64,000 nt of DNA from Ignavibacteriales bacterium (GTDB taxonomy: Bacteria; Bacteroidota; Ignavibacteria; Ignavibacteriales; Melioribacteraceae): contig JACOUS010000013.1 in the NCBI GenBank assembly GCA_016177735.1, forward strand, positions 1-64,000, read 5' to 3'. Within the stretch, counting starts at the first letter, position 1. Each line of letters opens with the position of its first letter. The position numbers and the translations under genes were made by a program. The notes beneath the pieces were generated by a model. That model was not told the DNA's origin. It made no database searches and saw nothing but the letters and a program-made list of their open reading frames with translations. This document shows, piece after piece, positions 16,765 through 25,999 of the stretch.

Positions 16765-17352
16765 TCAAAGATTTTTTTGTGTGAGTATTTCTTTCAGCTT
16801 CTCAAAAGATTTTGCTCTGTGACTTATTTTGTTCTTCTCTTCAAAATCCAATTCGCTGATTGTTTTTTCATATCCGTCAGGAATAAAAACCGGGTCGTAA
16901 CCGAAACCGTTTGTTCCTCTCTGCTCTTTAATTATTATGCCGTGCAGTTCTCCGGCAGCTTCAAAAGTATTTTTGCCATCATAAAAAATTGCTGTGCTTA
17001 CAAATTTTGCTTTGTGCGGTTCGGGGAGTTCCAAAAGTTCTTCTATCACTTTTAAATTGTTGTCTTCGTATGTGCAATTTTCACCGGCGTAACGCGCTGA
17101 AATCACTCCGGGTCTGCCATCCAATTGCTCAATCATCAATCCGGAATCATCTGCAAGCACCGGCTCTTTGTAATGATCGTACACAGCCTTAGCTTTTAAA
17201 AATGCGTTCTCGCTGAATGTTGCACCGGTTTCCTCTACATCCATATTATTTCCCAGATCGTAAAGTGAAATGATTTCGAACTGCGAACCGTCAAATATTG
17301 CTTTTACTTCTTGAACCTTTCCACGATTTTGTGTGGCAAAAATAATTTTCAT
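16765..17352 (-). CDS. rdgB: XTP/dITP pyrophosphatase (RdgB/HAM1)
   Basis: The 195-residue enzyme hydrolyses dITP, dXTP and XTP, keeping deaminated purines out of nucleic acids. Family motifs are IIFATQNRGKVQEV at the start, ETGATFSENAFLKAKA, LADDSGLMIEQLDGRPGVIS, GTNGFGYDPVF and the C-terminal KISHRAKSFEKL. The start at 17352 (MKIIFATQN) has GGAG eight bases upstream; longer in-frame starts would add a tail not known in the family. Its 5' end is 40 bases from the AhpD-like gene, so the two may be co-transcribed. Confidence 0.94.
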   Translation of the reverse strand: MKIIFATQNRGKVQEVKAIFDGSQFEIISLYDLGNNMDVEETGATFSENAFLKAKAVYDHYKEPVLADDSGLMIEQLDGRPGVISARYAGENCTYEDNNLKVIEELLELPEPHKAKFVSTAIFYDGKNTFEAAGELHGIIIKEQRGTNGFGYDPVFIPDGYEKTISELDFEEKNKISHRAKSFEKLKEILTQKNL

Positions 17353-17392
17353 ACTTGTCTCCATAAAAGATAAATTGAACAATGTTTTTCCA

Positions 17393-17755
17393 TTATTGAT
17401 CTTCCTTCTGCCTCTCCGCAAAAATCTCATCCATTTTTTCAACCGCGTAACGAAGATGTGGAATTACAATCGAGCCGCCGACAATCAATGCAATGTTGAA
17501 TGTTTCGTAAAGCTCTTGTTCGGTTGCACCCTCTTCAATAGAACGGTCAACGTGATAGAGAATGCAGTCGTTACACCGCAAAACCATTGATGCAGCGAGC
17601 CCCATCAGTTCTTTTGTTTTTGCCGGCAGTGCACCGTTGATGTAAGCTTTGTTATCGAGTGCAAAAAATTTATTGAAATCCCTGAAGCCTGAGTTTAATA
17701 TTCTTTCATTCATCTCCGTACGGTACGCACGGAAATCATTAACGGATGATTTCAT
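17393..17755 (-). CDS. Carboxymuconolactone decarboxylase family protein (AhpD-like)
   Basis: The 120-residue protein is an AhpD/CMD-fold protein. It has the CxxC-x-x-H redox motif CNDCILYHVDRSIEEGAT at about residues 59-76, inside the typical helical core (LMGLAASMVLRC). Members with this motif reduce peroxides or act as thiol oxidoreductases. GAGG lies upstream of the ATG. It sits 12 bases after uvrA and upstream of rdgB on the same strand, so uvrA - CMD - rdgB could be a DNA/nucleotide-protection operon, though this is inference. The exact substrate is unknown. Confidence 0.88.
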   Translation of the reverse strand: MKSSVNDFRAYRTEMNERILNSGFRDFNKFFALDNKAYINGALPAKTKELMGLAASMVLRCNDCILYHVDRSIEEGATEQELYETFNIALIVGGSIVIPHLRYAVEKMDEIFAERQKEDQ

Positions 17756-17767
17756 AACAGCCTCAAA

Positions 17768-20599
17768 TTATTTTCTTGATAATTCTTTTTTCAAAAATTT
17801 TCCGGTAATACTCTGTTTAATTTCCGAAACTTCTTCGGGTGTTCCTTCGGCAATAATTGTTCCGCCGTGCTCGCCGCCGCCGGGTCCCAAATCAATAACA
17901 TAATCGGCAACCTTTATTACATCGAGATTATGTTCAACAACAACGACAGTGTTCCCTTTTTCAACAAGTTGATTCAAAACTTTCAGTAAAATATTTACAT
18001 CCTCGAAGTGAAGGCCGGTAGTTGGTTCATCGAGTACATAAAGAGTTTTGCCGGTTCCTACTTTGCTTAATTCGGTTGCAAGTTTAACACGCTGTGCTTC
18101 TCCGCCGGAAAGTGTTGTTGCCTGCTGTCCGAGTTTTATGTAACCGAGCCCGACATCATTGAGTGATTTAATTTTTCTTTTGAGCGCCGGGAAATCTTCA
18201 AAAAAATCCAAAGCTTCTTCAACGGTCATTTCGAGTACGTCGGAAATCGATTTTGTTTTGTACAAGATTTCAAGAGTTTCGCGGTTGTATCTTTTTCCAC
18301 TGCACACTTCGCAGAGCACATAAACATCGGGCAGAAAATTCATTTCGATTTTTTTAAGTCCGTCGCCTTCGCATTCATCGCATCTTCCGCCGCTCACGTT
18401 AAAACTAAATCTTCCGGAAGCGTAACCTCTCATTTTTGCTTCGGGCAATTGTGCAAAAAGATCCCTGATATGCGTGAACAAACCGGTGTAAGTTGCCGGA
18501 TTTGAACGCGGCGTTCTTCCTATCGGTGATTGATCGATCTCGATAATTTTATCTATCTGTTCTAATCCTTTTATCTCTTTGAACGGAAGCGGAACAACTT
18601 TCGAATCATAAATTTTTCTGAGCAGAATTTTTACAAGCGTTTCATTTATCAACGAAGACTTGCCCGAACCGCTCACACCGGTTATTGACGTAAATGTACC
18701 GAGTGGAATTTTCAGATCAACATTCTTCAAATTGTTTCCGGCAGCATCGATCAGCTGAATAAATTTTCCGTTCCCTTTTCTTCTTTCAGCGGGTATTTCA
18801 ATTTTCTTTTTGTCTTTTAGATATTGAACGGTCAGCGAACTGAAACCGTTTTTCGATTTAATTATTTCCGAAGTTTTTCCCGAAAGACAAACTTCGCCGC
18901 CGTGTTCGCCGGCACGCGGACCGAGATCAACAATATAATCCGAACTTTCAATGGTTTCGCGGTCGTGTTCGACAACAATTATAGTATTGCCGAGGTCCCG
19001 CAAATTTTTCAACGAGCTGATAAGTTTTATATTATCCGATTGATGAAGCCCGATGCTCGGTTCATCGAGAACGTACAGAACGCCGGCAAGCTGCGAACCG
19101 ATTTGTGTTGCAAGCCGGATTCTCTGCGATTCACCGCCGGAAAGTGTGCGCGCCGACCTATCGAGTGTTAAATAATCGAGTCCTACATTTAATAAAAATT
19201 CGAGCCGCGATTTTATCTCTTTCAAAATCTGCCGCGCAATTATTTCCTCACGGTCAACAAATTTTAACGAAGCAAAATATTTCACGGCTTTCTCGATTGA
19301 AAGCGAAGTAACTTCGGAAATATTCAACTCGTTAATTTTTACGGCGAGTGATTCCTTCTTCAATCTTCCGCCGCCGCAAGTTGAGCAGGTCATCGTGTTC
19401 ATGAATGATTCCGCCCACTCGCGGATTTTGTTCGATGAAGTGTTATCGTAATAATGTTTGATATAATTTATCACACCGCCGAATTTGTGCATGTAAGTTA
19501 CTGTTCTTCCACCGCCGTACGTGTACGTGAATGGGATTTTTTCCTTCGTTCCGTATAGAAGAATTTCTTTTTGTTCTTTCGTTAAATCTTTGAACGGAGT
19601 ATCATACGTAAATCCAAATTTCTGTGTGATCCCTTCAAGCTGATTGAAGAACCAAATATTACGCGGCTTGCCGATTGCAGAGATTCCTTCGTCGTTGATT
19701 GATTTATCGTAATCGGGGACAATTAAATTAACATCGAGTTCTTTTTTCTCGCCCAAGCCGTCGCAATCCGGGCATGAACCATACGGCGAATTAAATGAAA
19801 AAGAGTTCGGCGCCAATTCCTGAAAACCGATTCCGCAATGAGCACAAGCAAAATTTCTGCTGAACCAGCTTTCTTCATCGCCGTCATTCACGATTACATT
19901 TCCGTTCCCGTAATTCAACGCTACTTCTACCGACTGCCGTATTCTGTAGCGTGATGATTGATCGACTTTGAGCCGGTCAACAACAATTTCGATATCGTGA
20001 GTTTTGTAACGTGTTACTTTGAAATCGTCAATCAATTCAAAAATTTCGCCGTCAACACGAACGCGAAGAAAACCATCACGAATAATCTCCTGAAACAATT
20101 CGCGGTAATGTCCTTTTCTTCCGCGCACTACCGGTGCGAGTATTTGAATTTTTTTCTCGTTGAAATCATGAAGTATCGAATCAATAATCTGATCCGATGA
20201 TTGTTTTTCGACCGGTCTGCCGCAGTTGTAACAATGTACTTTCCCAACACGCGCATAAAGCAGACGAAGGTAATCATAAATTTCCGTAACGGTTCCAACT
20301 GTTGAGCGCGGATTACCGGCAGTAGATTTTTGTTCGATAGAAATTGCGGGACTCAATCCTTCGATCAAATCCACATCCGGTTTTTCGAGCATATTTAGAA
20401 ATTGCCGCGCATACGATGACAACGATTCGATATACCTTCGCTGCCCTTCTGCATAAATTGTATCGAAAGCCAAAGAAGATTTGCCCGAACCCGATAAGCC
20501 GGTGATAACTACGAGAGAGTCGCGCGGAATTTCCAAATCTATATTTTTAAGATTGTGTTCTCTTGCGCCTTTGATTATGATTTTATTAAAAGAGTCCAT
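17768..20599 (-). CDS. uvrA: Excinuclease ABC subunit A
   Basis: The 943-residue protein is full length for UvrA, the damage-sensing ATPase of nucleotide excision repair. It has two ABC modules, each with Walker A ([13 protein letters not shown] near residue 35; [13 protein letters not shown] in the second half), signature ([13 protein letters not shown] and [13 protein letters not shown]) and Walker B ([11 protein letters not shown] and [11 protein letters not shown]). The zinc-binding Cys pairs are present, including CAHCG...CPDC and CDEC...CEVC. It uses ATP to load UvrB at lesions. No uvrB or uvrC is in this window. Confidence 0.97.
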   Translation of the reverse strand: MDSFNKIIIKGAREHNLKNIDLEIPRDSLVVITGLSGSGKSSLAFDTIYAEGQRRYIESLSSYARQFLNMLEKPDVDLIEGLSPAISIEQKSTAGNPRSTVGTVTEIYDYLRLLYARVGKVHCYNCGRPVEKQSSDQIIDSILHDFNEKKIQILAPVVRGRKGHYRELFQEIIRDGFLRVRVDGEIFELIDDFKVTRYKTHDIEIVVDRLKVDQSSRYRIRQSVEVALNYGNGNVIVNDGDEESWFSRNFACAHCGIGFQELAPNSFSFNSPYGSCPDCDGLGEKKELDVNLIVPDYDKSINDEGISAIGKPRNIWFFNQLEGITQKFGFTYDTPFKDLTKEQKEILLYGTKEKIPFTYTYGGGRTVTYMHKFGGVINYIKHYYDNTSSNKIREWAESFMNTMTCSTCGGGRLKKESLAVKINELNISEVTSLSIEKAVKYFASLKFVDREEIIARQILKEIKSRLEFLLNVGLDYLTLDRSARTLSGGESQRIRLATQIGSQLAGVLYVLDEPSIGLHQSDNIKLISSLKNLRDLGNTIIVVEHDRETIESSDYIVDLGPRAGEHGGEVCLSGKTSEIIKSKNGFSSLTVQYLKDKKKIEIPAERRKGNGKFIQLIDAAGNNLKNVDLKIPLGTFTSITGVSGSGKSSLINETLVKILLRKIYDSKVVPLPFKEIKGLEQIDKIIEIDQSPIGRTPRSNPATYTGLFTHIRDLFAQLPEAKMRGYASGRFSFNVSGGRCDECEGDGLKKIEMNFLPDVYVLCEVCSGKRYNRETLEILYKTKSISDVLEMTVEEALDFFEDFPALKRKIKSLNDVGLGYIKLGQQATTLSGGEAQRVKLATELSKVGTGKTLYVLDEPTTGLHFEDVNILLKVLNQLVEKGNTVVVVEHNLDVIKVADYVIDLGPGGGEHGGTIIAEGTPEEVSEIKQSITGKFLKKELSRK

Positions 20600-20681
20600 T
20601 TAGATAAATTTGTCCAAGTTCAATTTGTTATTTTAGATAAACACTTTCTTAAAAGCAATTTCAGGATATATTAAATTTTTT

Positions 20682-21311
20682 ATGCAACTTCCTTTTAAAA
20701 TCAACACGGTTGAAAAAACAAGCGAAGCACTTCTGAAAGAAAAAGGATCGGAGTTTTCTTCATATTCATATCCGATTAAAACAGAAGTTGAAGCAAACGA
20801 TCTCCTAAATTCTTTAAGAAAAAAATTTTACGATGCAACACATCATTGCTATGCTTTTAAACTTGCAGACGGCACAATAAAATATTCCGATGACGGCGAG
20901 CCAGGCGGAACTGCCGGAATTAGAATTCTGAACGCAATAAATCATTTTGATCTAAATAACATTATCGTAATTGTCGTCAGATATTTCGGCGGAACGAAAC
21001 TCGGAGTCGGTCCCCTCGGCAAAGCTTATTATGAATCTGCACTTGAATGTTTGAAGCAATCAAAAATCATTTCACAATTTCAGAAACAAAATATGAGCGT
21101 GAAATTCCCTTTTGAGCAGTCGAATTTTGTTCATAAAATTCTGACAAGATATTCTGTAAAAATTTTGAGGACAGATTATACCGATTCACCGGGAATAACT
21201 TGCACCGTTAAAATCGAATCTTCCGACAAGCTTATCACAGAGTTAACAACAAATCCTTCGATTGGAATTAAAGTTAATTTTGTTGATGAAAGTACGTTTT
21301 ATGAAATTTGA
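20682..21311 (+). CDS. YigZ/IMPACT family protein (UPF0029)
   Basis: The 209-residue protein shows the IMPACT N-terminal domain with DDGEPGGTAGIRIL and the strong family block VIVVRYFGGTKLGVGPLGKAY, followed by a ferredoxin-like C-terminal domain of the YigZ type. Bacterial members are of unsettled function; the eukaryotic relative regulates GCN2, and a peptidase role has been suggested for YigZ-like proteins. It is divergent from uvrA (82 bases between starts). The Rrf2 regulator follows 96 bases later. Confidence 0.9.
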   Translation: MQLPFKINTVEKTSEALLKEKGSEFSSYSYPIKTEVEANDLLNSLRKKFYDATHHCYAFKLADGTIKYSDDGEPGGTAGIRILNAINHFDLNNIIVIVVRYFGGTKLGVGPLGKAYYESALECLKQSKIISQFQKQNMSVKFPFEQSNFVHKILTRYSVKILRTDYTDSPGITCTVKIESSDKLITELTTNPSIGIKVNFVDESTFYEI

Positions 21312-21319
21312 GCATATTA

Positions 21320-21366
21320 TTGACAAAGAGTCCCTATTTACTTAATTTTAATTAGGATAAATTCCT
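21320..21366 (+). promoter_or_regulatory. Possible promoter/operator of the Rrf2 gene
   Basis: A TTGACA hexamer lies at 21320-21325 and a small palindromic element, AGGATAAATTCCT, at 21354-21366, both upstream of the regulator's start at 21408. Rrf2 proteins commonly repress their own promoter. The match to a -10 element is poor, so this is a weak call. Confidence 0.25.
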
Positions 21367-21407
21367 CTCTTAAAATGGTAAAAATTCATTAATTATTGGG
21401 GCTTTGT

Positions 21408-21836
21408 ATGATTTATACAAAAACCGGAGAATATGCGATACGAGCTATCCTTTTTTTAGCTCGCCAATCTAAAGAAGACCTTATCATGTCCGCTGAAATA
21501 GCAAAGAGCGAAGACATACCGGCACATTATCTTGCCAAAATTTTACAAAGGATGGCTAAATACGGATACGTTGATTCATTTAAAGGAAGAGGCGGCGGAT
21601 TCAAAATTACGGAACTCGCAAAGAAGAGTTCGATTCTTGAAATTGTTGAACGCGTTGAAGGTCCGGTAATCAATTTGAAATGTGTTACCGGCTTGAAAGA
21701 ATGCTCGGACGAAAATCCTTGCCCGTTACATGAAGAATGGGCTGAACTTAGAAATAGAATTTACAATCTTATTTCGAGCAAGTCGGTTCAGGAAGTTGCA
21801 GAAAAGTACGCCGAAACACTCCGCAGACACAAATAA
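21408..21836 (+). CDS. Rrf2 family transcriptional regulator
   Basis: The 142-residue protein has the Rrf2 winged-helix start YTKTGEYAIRAILFLARQ, the recognition region IPAHYLAKILQRMAKYGYVDS with the family-typical RGRGGGF, and a three-cysteine cluster near residues 91-106 (CVTGLKECSDENPC) that in IscR/NsrR-type members binds an Fe-S cluster. It is therefore likely a redox- or iron-sulfur-responsive regulator. The start at 21408 is chosen because GGGG lies seven bases upstream and homologues begin with M-I/R-Y-T-K; an in-frame ATG four codons earlier lacks a good site. A terminator follows directly. Its targets are unknown. Confidence 0.92.
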   Translation: MIYTKTGEYAIRAILFLARQSKEDLIMSAEIAKSEDIPAHYLAKILQRMAKYGYVDSFKGRGGGFKITELAKKSSILEIVERVEGPVINLKCVTGLKECSDENPCPLHEEWAELRNRIYNLISSKSVQEVAEKYAETLRRHK

Positions 21837-21846
21837 TTTCCATTAC

Positions 21847-21879
21847 GGGGTTTGAATTTTTTCAAGCCCCTCTTTTTTT
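21847..21879 (+). terminator. Rho-independent terminator of the Rrf2 gene
   Basis: GGGGTTTGAA (21847-21856) pairs with TTCAAGCCCC (21861-21870) with one wobble, followed by TCTTTTTTT (21871-21879). It lies 10 bases after the stop codon and overlaps the end of the convergent small gene. Confidence 0.88.
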
Positions 21880-22309
21880 AACCACCCGATCTTTTCAAAT
21901 CATTCAAATATATTTTTAAAAAACCGAGATCATTGCAAAGATCGTTCAGATTGTTCAGGCTTTGATGTGTGAGTTGGAAATATTTTTCTTCGTAAATATT
22001 TTTTATGAATTCACTTGCTGAAGAAAGCAAATCGCGAATGAGCGAATGTATTTTTTGAATATTCTCCGAGAATTCTTTTTGAACTGCCGCGAAATATTCG
22101 TCCTTAAATTCCGTTTCTTTTTTTTGGATTATTTTAATCAAGCCTTGCGAGAACTTCGCCTGAAATGCGAGTTCTTCCAAAATTTTTAATTTGCCGGCGG
22201 CAAGCGCATGTTCAATGATTCTTTGCAAATCATCTTTGCAGTAAAGTTTATTTCCGGCAAGCTGTGAGACTTGTTCAATAATTTTTTCGGGATCGAGTTT
22301 TGCAAACAT
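21878..22309 (-). CDS. Hypothetical helical protein coupled to an O-methyltransferase
   Basis: The 143-residue product is almost entirely predicted alpha-helix (for example KIIEQVSQLAGNKLYCKDDL and a later stretch rich in L, I, E and K), with no signal peptide or membrane segment. I do not recognise its family. Its ATG shares one base with the TAA of the upstream O-methyltransferase (TAATG), so translation is coupled. The tight link suggests a joint role or a simple regulatory partner, but no function can be named. An in-frame ATG at 22363 would lie inside the methyltransferase gene and is not preferred. Confidence 0.68.
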   Translation of the reverse strand: MFAKLDPEKIIEQVSQLAGNKLYCKDDLQRIIEHALAAGKLKILEELAFQAKFSQGLIKIIQKKETEFKDEYFAAVQKEFSENIQKIHSLIRDLLSSASEFIKNIYEEKYFQLTHQSLNNLNDLCNDLGFLKIYLNDLKRSGG

Positions 22310-22950
22310 TAAATTTTTACTCCCAGCCCGATTCCATCCCCAATCGAAAAGATAGTAGTCCAAAGCGCGTCCTGATTCATAAAAAGTTTATTGAACTCAC
22401 GAATCGCCTTTGTTGAGTTGCGGTAATTAGTAGGAACTTTTGATGATGCGGCATAACCGTGCCATAAAAGATTATCGACAAACAGCACTCCCCCTTTTTT
22501 CAACAGCACGAGTGAGTAGTAAAAAAGTTTTTCGTAATCTTCTTTATCGGCATCGAGAAAAATCAGATCGTATTTTTTTTCGAGCTGCGGCATTACTGCA
22601 AGTGCATCGCCTTCTATCAAATTTATTTTTGAAGTTAGTTCCGCTCTGCGAATATACTCGCTTGCAAGAGCAATGTTATCGAGACTTTTCTCGATTGTAT
22701 CGAGTGTGCCCTTCTTTTTAAGTCTGCGTGCAATACGGATTGACGAATATGCAATTGCCGTACCGATTTCCAAAACCCTTTTAGGTTTTATCATCAACAC
22801 AATTTGTTCGAGAAGTTCTGCAGATTTCCAATCCAGAATTGGAACGCGGTTCTCCCGCGCAAACTCTTCCATTTCTTTTATCAGCGGATCAGGTTCCGCA
22901 CGCAGTGATTCCAAATATTCTATTTGATTCGGATAAATTATGCTGCTCAT
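22309..22950 (-). CDS. SAM-dependent O-methyltransferase
   Basis: The 213-residue protein belongs to the class I catechol-O-methyltransferase-like family (COG4122). Features are the SAM loop VLEIGTAIAYSSIRIA, the acidic residue in DTIEKS, and the metal-binding LIFLDADKEDY followed by VLFVDNLLWHG. Such enzymes methylate small hydroxylated molecules, but some methylate tRNA (TrmR/YrrM group); which applies here is uncertain. Start at ATG 22950 with GGTGA upstream; a TTG lies one codon earlier. It follows the T9SS peptidase gene by seven bases and is coupled to the next small gene. Confidence 0.88.
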   Translation of the reverse strand: MSSIIYPNQIEYLESLRAEPDPLIKEMEEFARENRVPILDWKSAELLEQIVLMIKPKRVLEIGTAIAYSSIRIARRLKKKGTLDTIEKSLDNIALASEYIRRAELTSKINLIEGDALAVMPQLEKKYDLIFLDADKEDYEKLFYYSLVLLKKGGVLFVDNLLWHGYAASSKVPTNYRNSTKAIREFNKLFMNQDALWTTIFSIGDGIGLGVKI

Positions 22951-22957
22951 CAATCAC

Positions 22958-24940
22958 CTATTTTAGCAGTACCATTTTGCGGGTCGAAGAATAATCCCCC
23001 ACTGTTAATATGTAGAAATATATTCCCGATGATAATTGCAAGCTGTTATTGGAAAATTTTACGGAATATTTTCCCGGTTGTTTAAACTCATTAACAAGTG
23101 TAACAACCTCTCTGCCAAGAAAATCATAAACTTTCAAGGTGGTGTAACCTGAATCTTGTAATGTGTAACTAATTCTCGTTCCCGGGTTAAATGGATTTGG
23201 GTAATTCTGCGAGAGAGAAAATTCTGTAGGTAAAGAATTATCCGGAATATCCGTAATTATATTTTCTGTAATCAACGAACCGTATTTGAATTTGTAATCT
23301 CCTATTGCCGGTGTACGTATTGCAAGAGTTGCATTTTCATAACCGATATAAAAACTTACCATATCACCGTCATTTAACAGAGGAACTGCAAATGTGTAAT
23401 ACAAACTTCCATCGTAATTCATTTCTGAGGTTTGATAGTCGCCGTTGTTCACTTTGTAATTAATTTTAACCGTTTGCGGCTTCACGGATTTATCGGTAAA
23501 AATTTTATGAAGAGTGTACACATTATTTTCATAACTGAGATTTGGAAACTCAACAGCTCTCTTTGCAGAGATTAAACCATAGCCTCTTTCGTTATTCGGA
23601 GTTATTACATTATCACCGGATTCAATCATTATCTGACGAACTTGTTGATTTGTCAAATGCGGGAAAGCGGATTTCAACAATGCGGCAATACCGGCAGTAA
23701 TCGGCGTTGCATAAGAAGTGCCGTTCCCCGATGCAAATGATGTTGAGCCGGCAACGGCATGTACAACCGAAACACCCATTGCAGCAAGTTCCGGTTTTAT
23801 TCTGCCATCTGAAGTTGGACCGCGGCTGCTGAATGATGCAACATCATTTTGCGAAGTGACTGCACCGACTGTCAAAATGTTAAATGCATCTCCCGGCGAA
23901 GATAAACCGCCTTTGCCAACACCCCAAGAATTTCCTTCGTTGCCGGCGGCAGTGAGTGTAATTACTCCCCTATCAAATGCAAGGTTGGCGGCTTTTGCAA
24001 CAATGGATGTATTTCCATTCATGTCTGCATATGTGTACGAAAAAGTTGTGTTGTCAAATAACGAGTATCCAAGAGAACTACTTGTAATATCAACTCCTTG
24101 CCCTTCCATCCATTCGAGCGCGGCGGCATAATTATCTTCTTCGGCATGTGTTTCGGAAGGAACATATTCTGTTTTTGCTAAAAGAAAACTTGAACCGTAC
24201 GCCGGACCAATCAAATTGCCCGGTGAATTACCGCCGATTAGCGAAAGCACGGATGTTCCATGCGAATCCTGATTTGATGTATCTCCGCTTTGGTTGGCAG
24301 TGTTGTCATCGTTTTGAATAAAATCATGTTCGGCAACTACATTCGTGCTTTGAATTGATGCGGTAACTTTCCATCTGAATCCGGTATCGAGCAGACCGAT
24401 TAACACGCCAGAACCGTTTATACCGAGATCGTGCACAACCGGAATTTGCGACAACTCTGCTTGCGTTAACGAAGCGCCGTAATCGAGATTATATTTTGTT
24501 TTGTTGAGGGATCTGTTTTGTTCGTCCGATAAATCTTTTGTTTCGGGATTTTTATAGCTGATTACTTTCACTTCCTCGATCTTGTTTACGAACGGCAAAC
24601 TTTTAACAAGATTATATTCATCAATAGTTAGATAGCATGAAACAGCGTTAAACCATTTCAGTTTGTTCGCAATTTTTATTCCGCTCTTTTCTATCTGTGA
24701 AATGTACTTCTCATTTATCGGGATGTCTTCGTATGTAACATAATCATCGCCCATAACTTTTTTCCTCCGCTCGATAGCGCGTGCGGATAATTCTTTTTCA
24801 GCCGTTTGAAAATAAGATGATGCTTTGCTAAAGCTTTGAGAATGAGAAATGCCTTTATCTTTGAAGTAGATAAAGTACTTTGTTTGTGCAGATGAAAAAG
24901 AGGTGAGTGCTAAAAAAAGTAAAAGAAAAAATGTGCGCAT
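22958..24940 (-). CDS. Secreted S8 (subtilisin-like) peptidase with T9SS sorting domain
   Basis: The 660-residue protein has a signal peptide (ending SSAQ), a propeptide-like region to about residue 150, and a subtilase domain with the complete triad D185 (GLLDTGF), H227 (DSHGTSV) and S409 (GNGTSYATP). A beta-rich linker precedes the C-terminal T9SS type A sorting domain (about 575-660) with LSQNYPNPFNPGTRISYTL and a GIYFYILTVGDY...KMVLLK end. It should be exported by Sec, carried across the outer membrane by T9SS and either anchored or released. A role in protein degradation for nutrition is likely but not shown. Confidence 0.94.
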   Translation of the reverse strand: MRTFFLLLFLALTSFSSAQTKYFIYFKDKGISHSQSFSKASSYFQTAEKELSARAIERRKKVMGDDYVTYEDIPINEKYISQIEKSGIKIANKLKWFNAVSCYLTIDEYNLVKSLPFVNKIEEVKVISYKNPETKDLSDEQNRSLNKTKYNLDYGASLTQAELSQIPVVHDLGINGSGVLIGLLDTGFRWKVTASIQSTNVVAEHDFIQNDDNTANQSGDTSNQDSHGTSVLSLIGGNSPGNLIGPAYGSSFLLAKTEYVPSETHAEEDNYAAALEWMEGQGVDITSSSLGYSLFDNTTFSYTYADMNGNTSIVAKAANLAFDRGVITLTAAGNEGNSWGVGKGGLSSPGDAFNILTVGAVTSQNDVASFSSRGPTSDGRIKPELAAMGVSVVHAVAGSTSFASGNGTSYATPITAGIAALLKSAFPHLTNQQVRQIMIESGDNVITPNNERGYGLISAKRAVEFPNLSYENNVYTLHKIFTDKSVKPQTVKINYKVNNGDYQTSEMNYDGSLYYTFAVPLLNDGDMVSFYIGYENATLAIRTPAIGDYKFKYGSLITENIITDIPDNSLPTEFSLSQNYPNPFNPGTRISYTLQDSGYTTLKVYDFLGREVVTLVNEFKQPGKYSVKFSNNSLQLSSGIYFYILTVGDYSSTRKMVLLK

Positions 24941-24990
24941 AATTTACCCGATTAGTTATGCGCAATAATAAGAAATTATTTACCGCAGTA

Positions 24991-25899
24991 TCAATGGACT
25001 AATTTTGCAATTCTTCCGAGCCGGACGGAGCCAAGCAGATGGACAAAATCAGAAAATGGAATGTTTGGATCCCACGACCAATAAATCATAAAAGCTTGTC
25101 CGATAATTTTATCACGCGGCACGAATCCCCAAAATCTACTGTCTGCGCTGTCATCGCGGTTATCGCCCATCATGAAATAATAATCTTGTTTCAGAGTGTA
25201 TGAATTCGCCGGCTTGCCGTCAATCATAATTGTACTGCCTTCAACAGTAACAACTCTTCTTCCGAATTCGCGGTCGATGATTGTGCGCCACTGTTCAATG
25301 TTTTCAACGGTAAGCGGAATTACATCACCCTTGCCGGGTACGATCAACGGTCCGTAATTATCTTCGTTGAAAGGAGAATTTTGCGGAAAGATTCTCGGGT
25401 TCGAAACGTCTTTTGGATTTACGTACGGATTAATGTATTGAATATTCGGCGGCCGTAATGATTCTTTATTGTTGACAAAAACAACTTTGTCTTCAATTGT
25501 GATTGTATCGCCGGGTGTACCGACGCACCTCTTCACATAGTTCGTAATTTCTGCCGGCTTCATTTCATCTCTATCACCCGGGTACTCGAACACAACAATA
25601 TCTCCGCGCTCAGGCTCTCTTATTGAAGGGAGTGTGAAATACGGAAGCGCAATATTCGTAAACGGAATACTTCGCGGCGATGATGAACCGTAAATAAATT
25701 TGTTAACAAACAAAAAATCGCCCACCATAATTGTTTTTTCCATAGAGCCGGTAGGAACGCGCGATGTTTCTATTAAAAATGTTTTTATGAAAAATGCCGC
25801 AAGTGCCGCGAATAAAAGATTCTTTATGAATTCGAAAAATTTATTCTGCGGCGTTTTGGTAAACTTTGCCGCCTTCTCTTCTTTTTTAAACAAAGTCAT
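24991..25899 (-). CDS. lepB: Signal peptidase I
   Basis: The 302-residue inner-membrane protease removes Sec signal peptides. It has an N-terminal membrane anchor (about residues 24-43), catalytic Ser52 (VPTGSMEKT) and Lys123 (YVKRCVG), plus the box E segment GDNRDDSADSRFWGFV. The insertion between the catalytic boxes is long, as usual in Bacteroidota. It is directly relevant to the many signal-peptide-bearing proteins in this window. lepA lies 100 bases upstream on the same strand, a common arrangement. Confidence 0.95.
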   Translation of the reverse strand: MTLFKKEEKAAKFTKTPQNKFFEFIKNLLFAALAAFFIKTFLIETSRVPTGSMEKTIMVGDFLFVNKFIYGSSSPRSIPFTNIALPYFTLPSIREPERGDIVVFEYPGDRDEMKPAEITNYVKRCVGTPGDTITIEDKVVFVNNKESLRPPNIQYINPYVNPKDVSNPRIFPQNSPFNEDNYGPLIVPGKGDVIPLTVENIEQWRTIIDREFGRRVVTVEGSTIMIDGKPANSYTLKQDYYFMMGDNRDDSADSRFWGFVPRDKIIGQAFMIYWSWDPNIPFSDFVHLLGSVRLGRIAKLVH

Positions 25900-25999
25900 A
25901 TTTTCTTCCGTAATACTTTCATATAAAAATTATTACACACAGTCCAAACTGATTTATCAGTTGCAATCCGCTGAATCAGTTAAATCAGTGTGCTATTAT

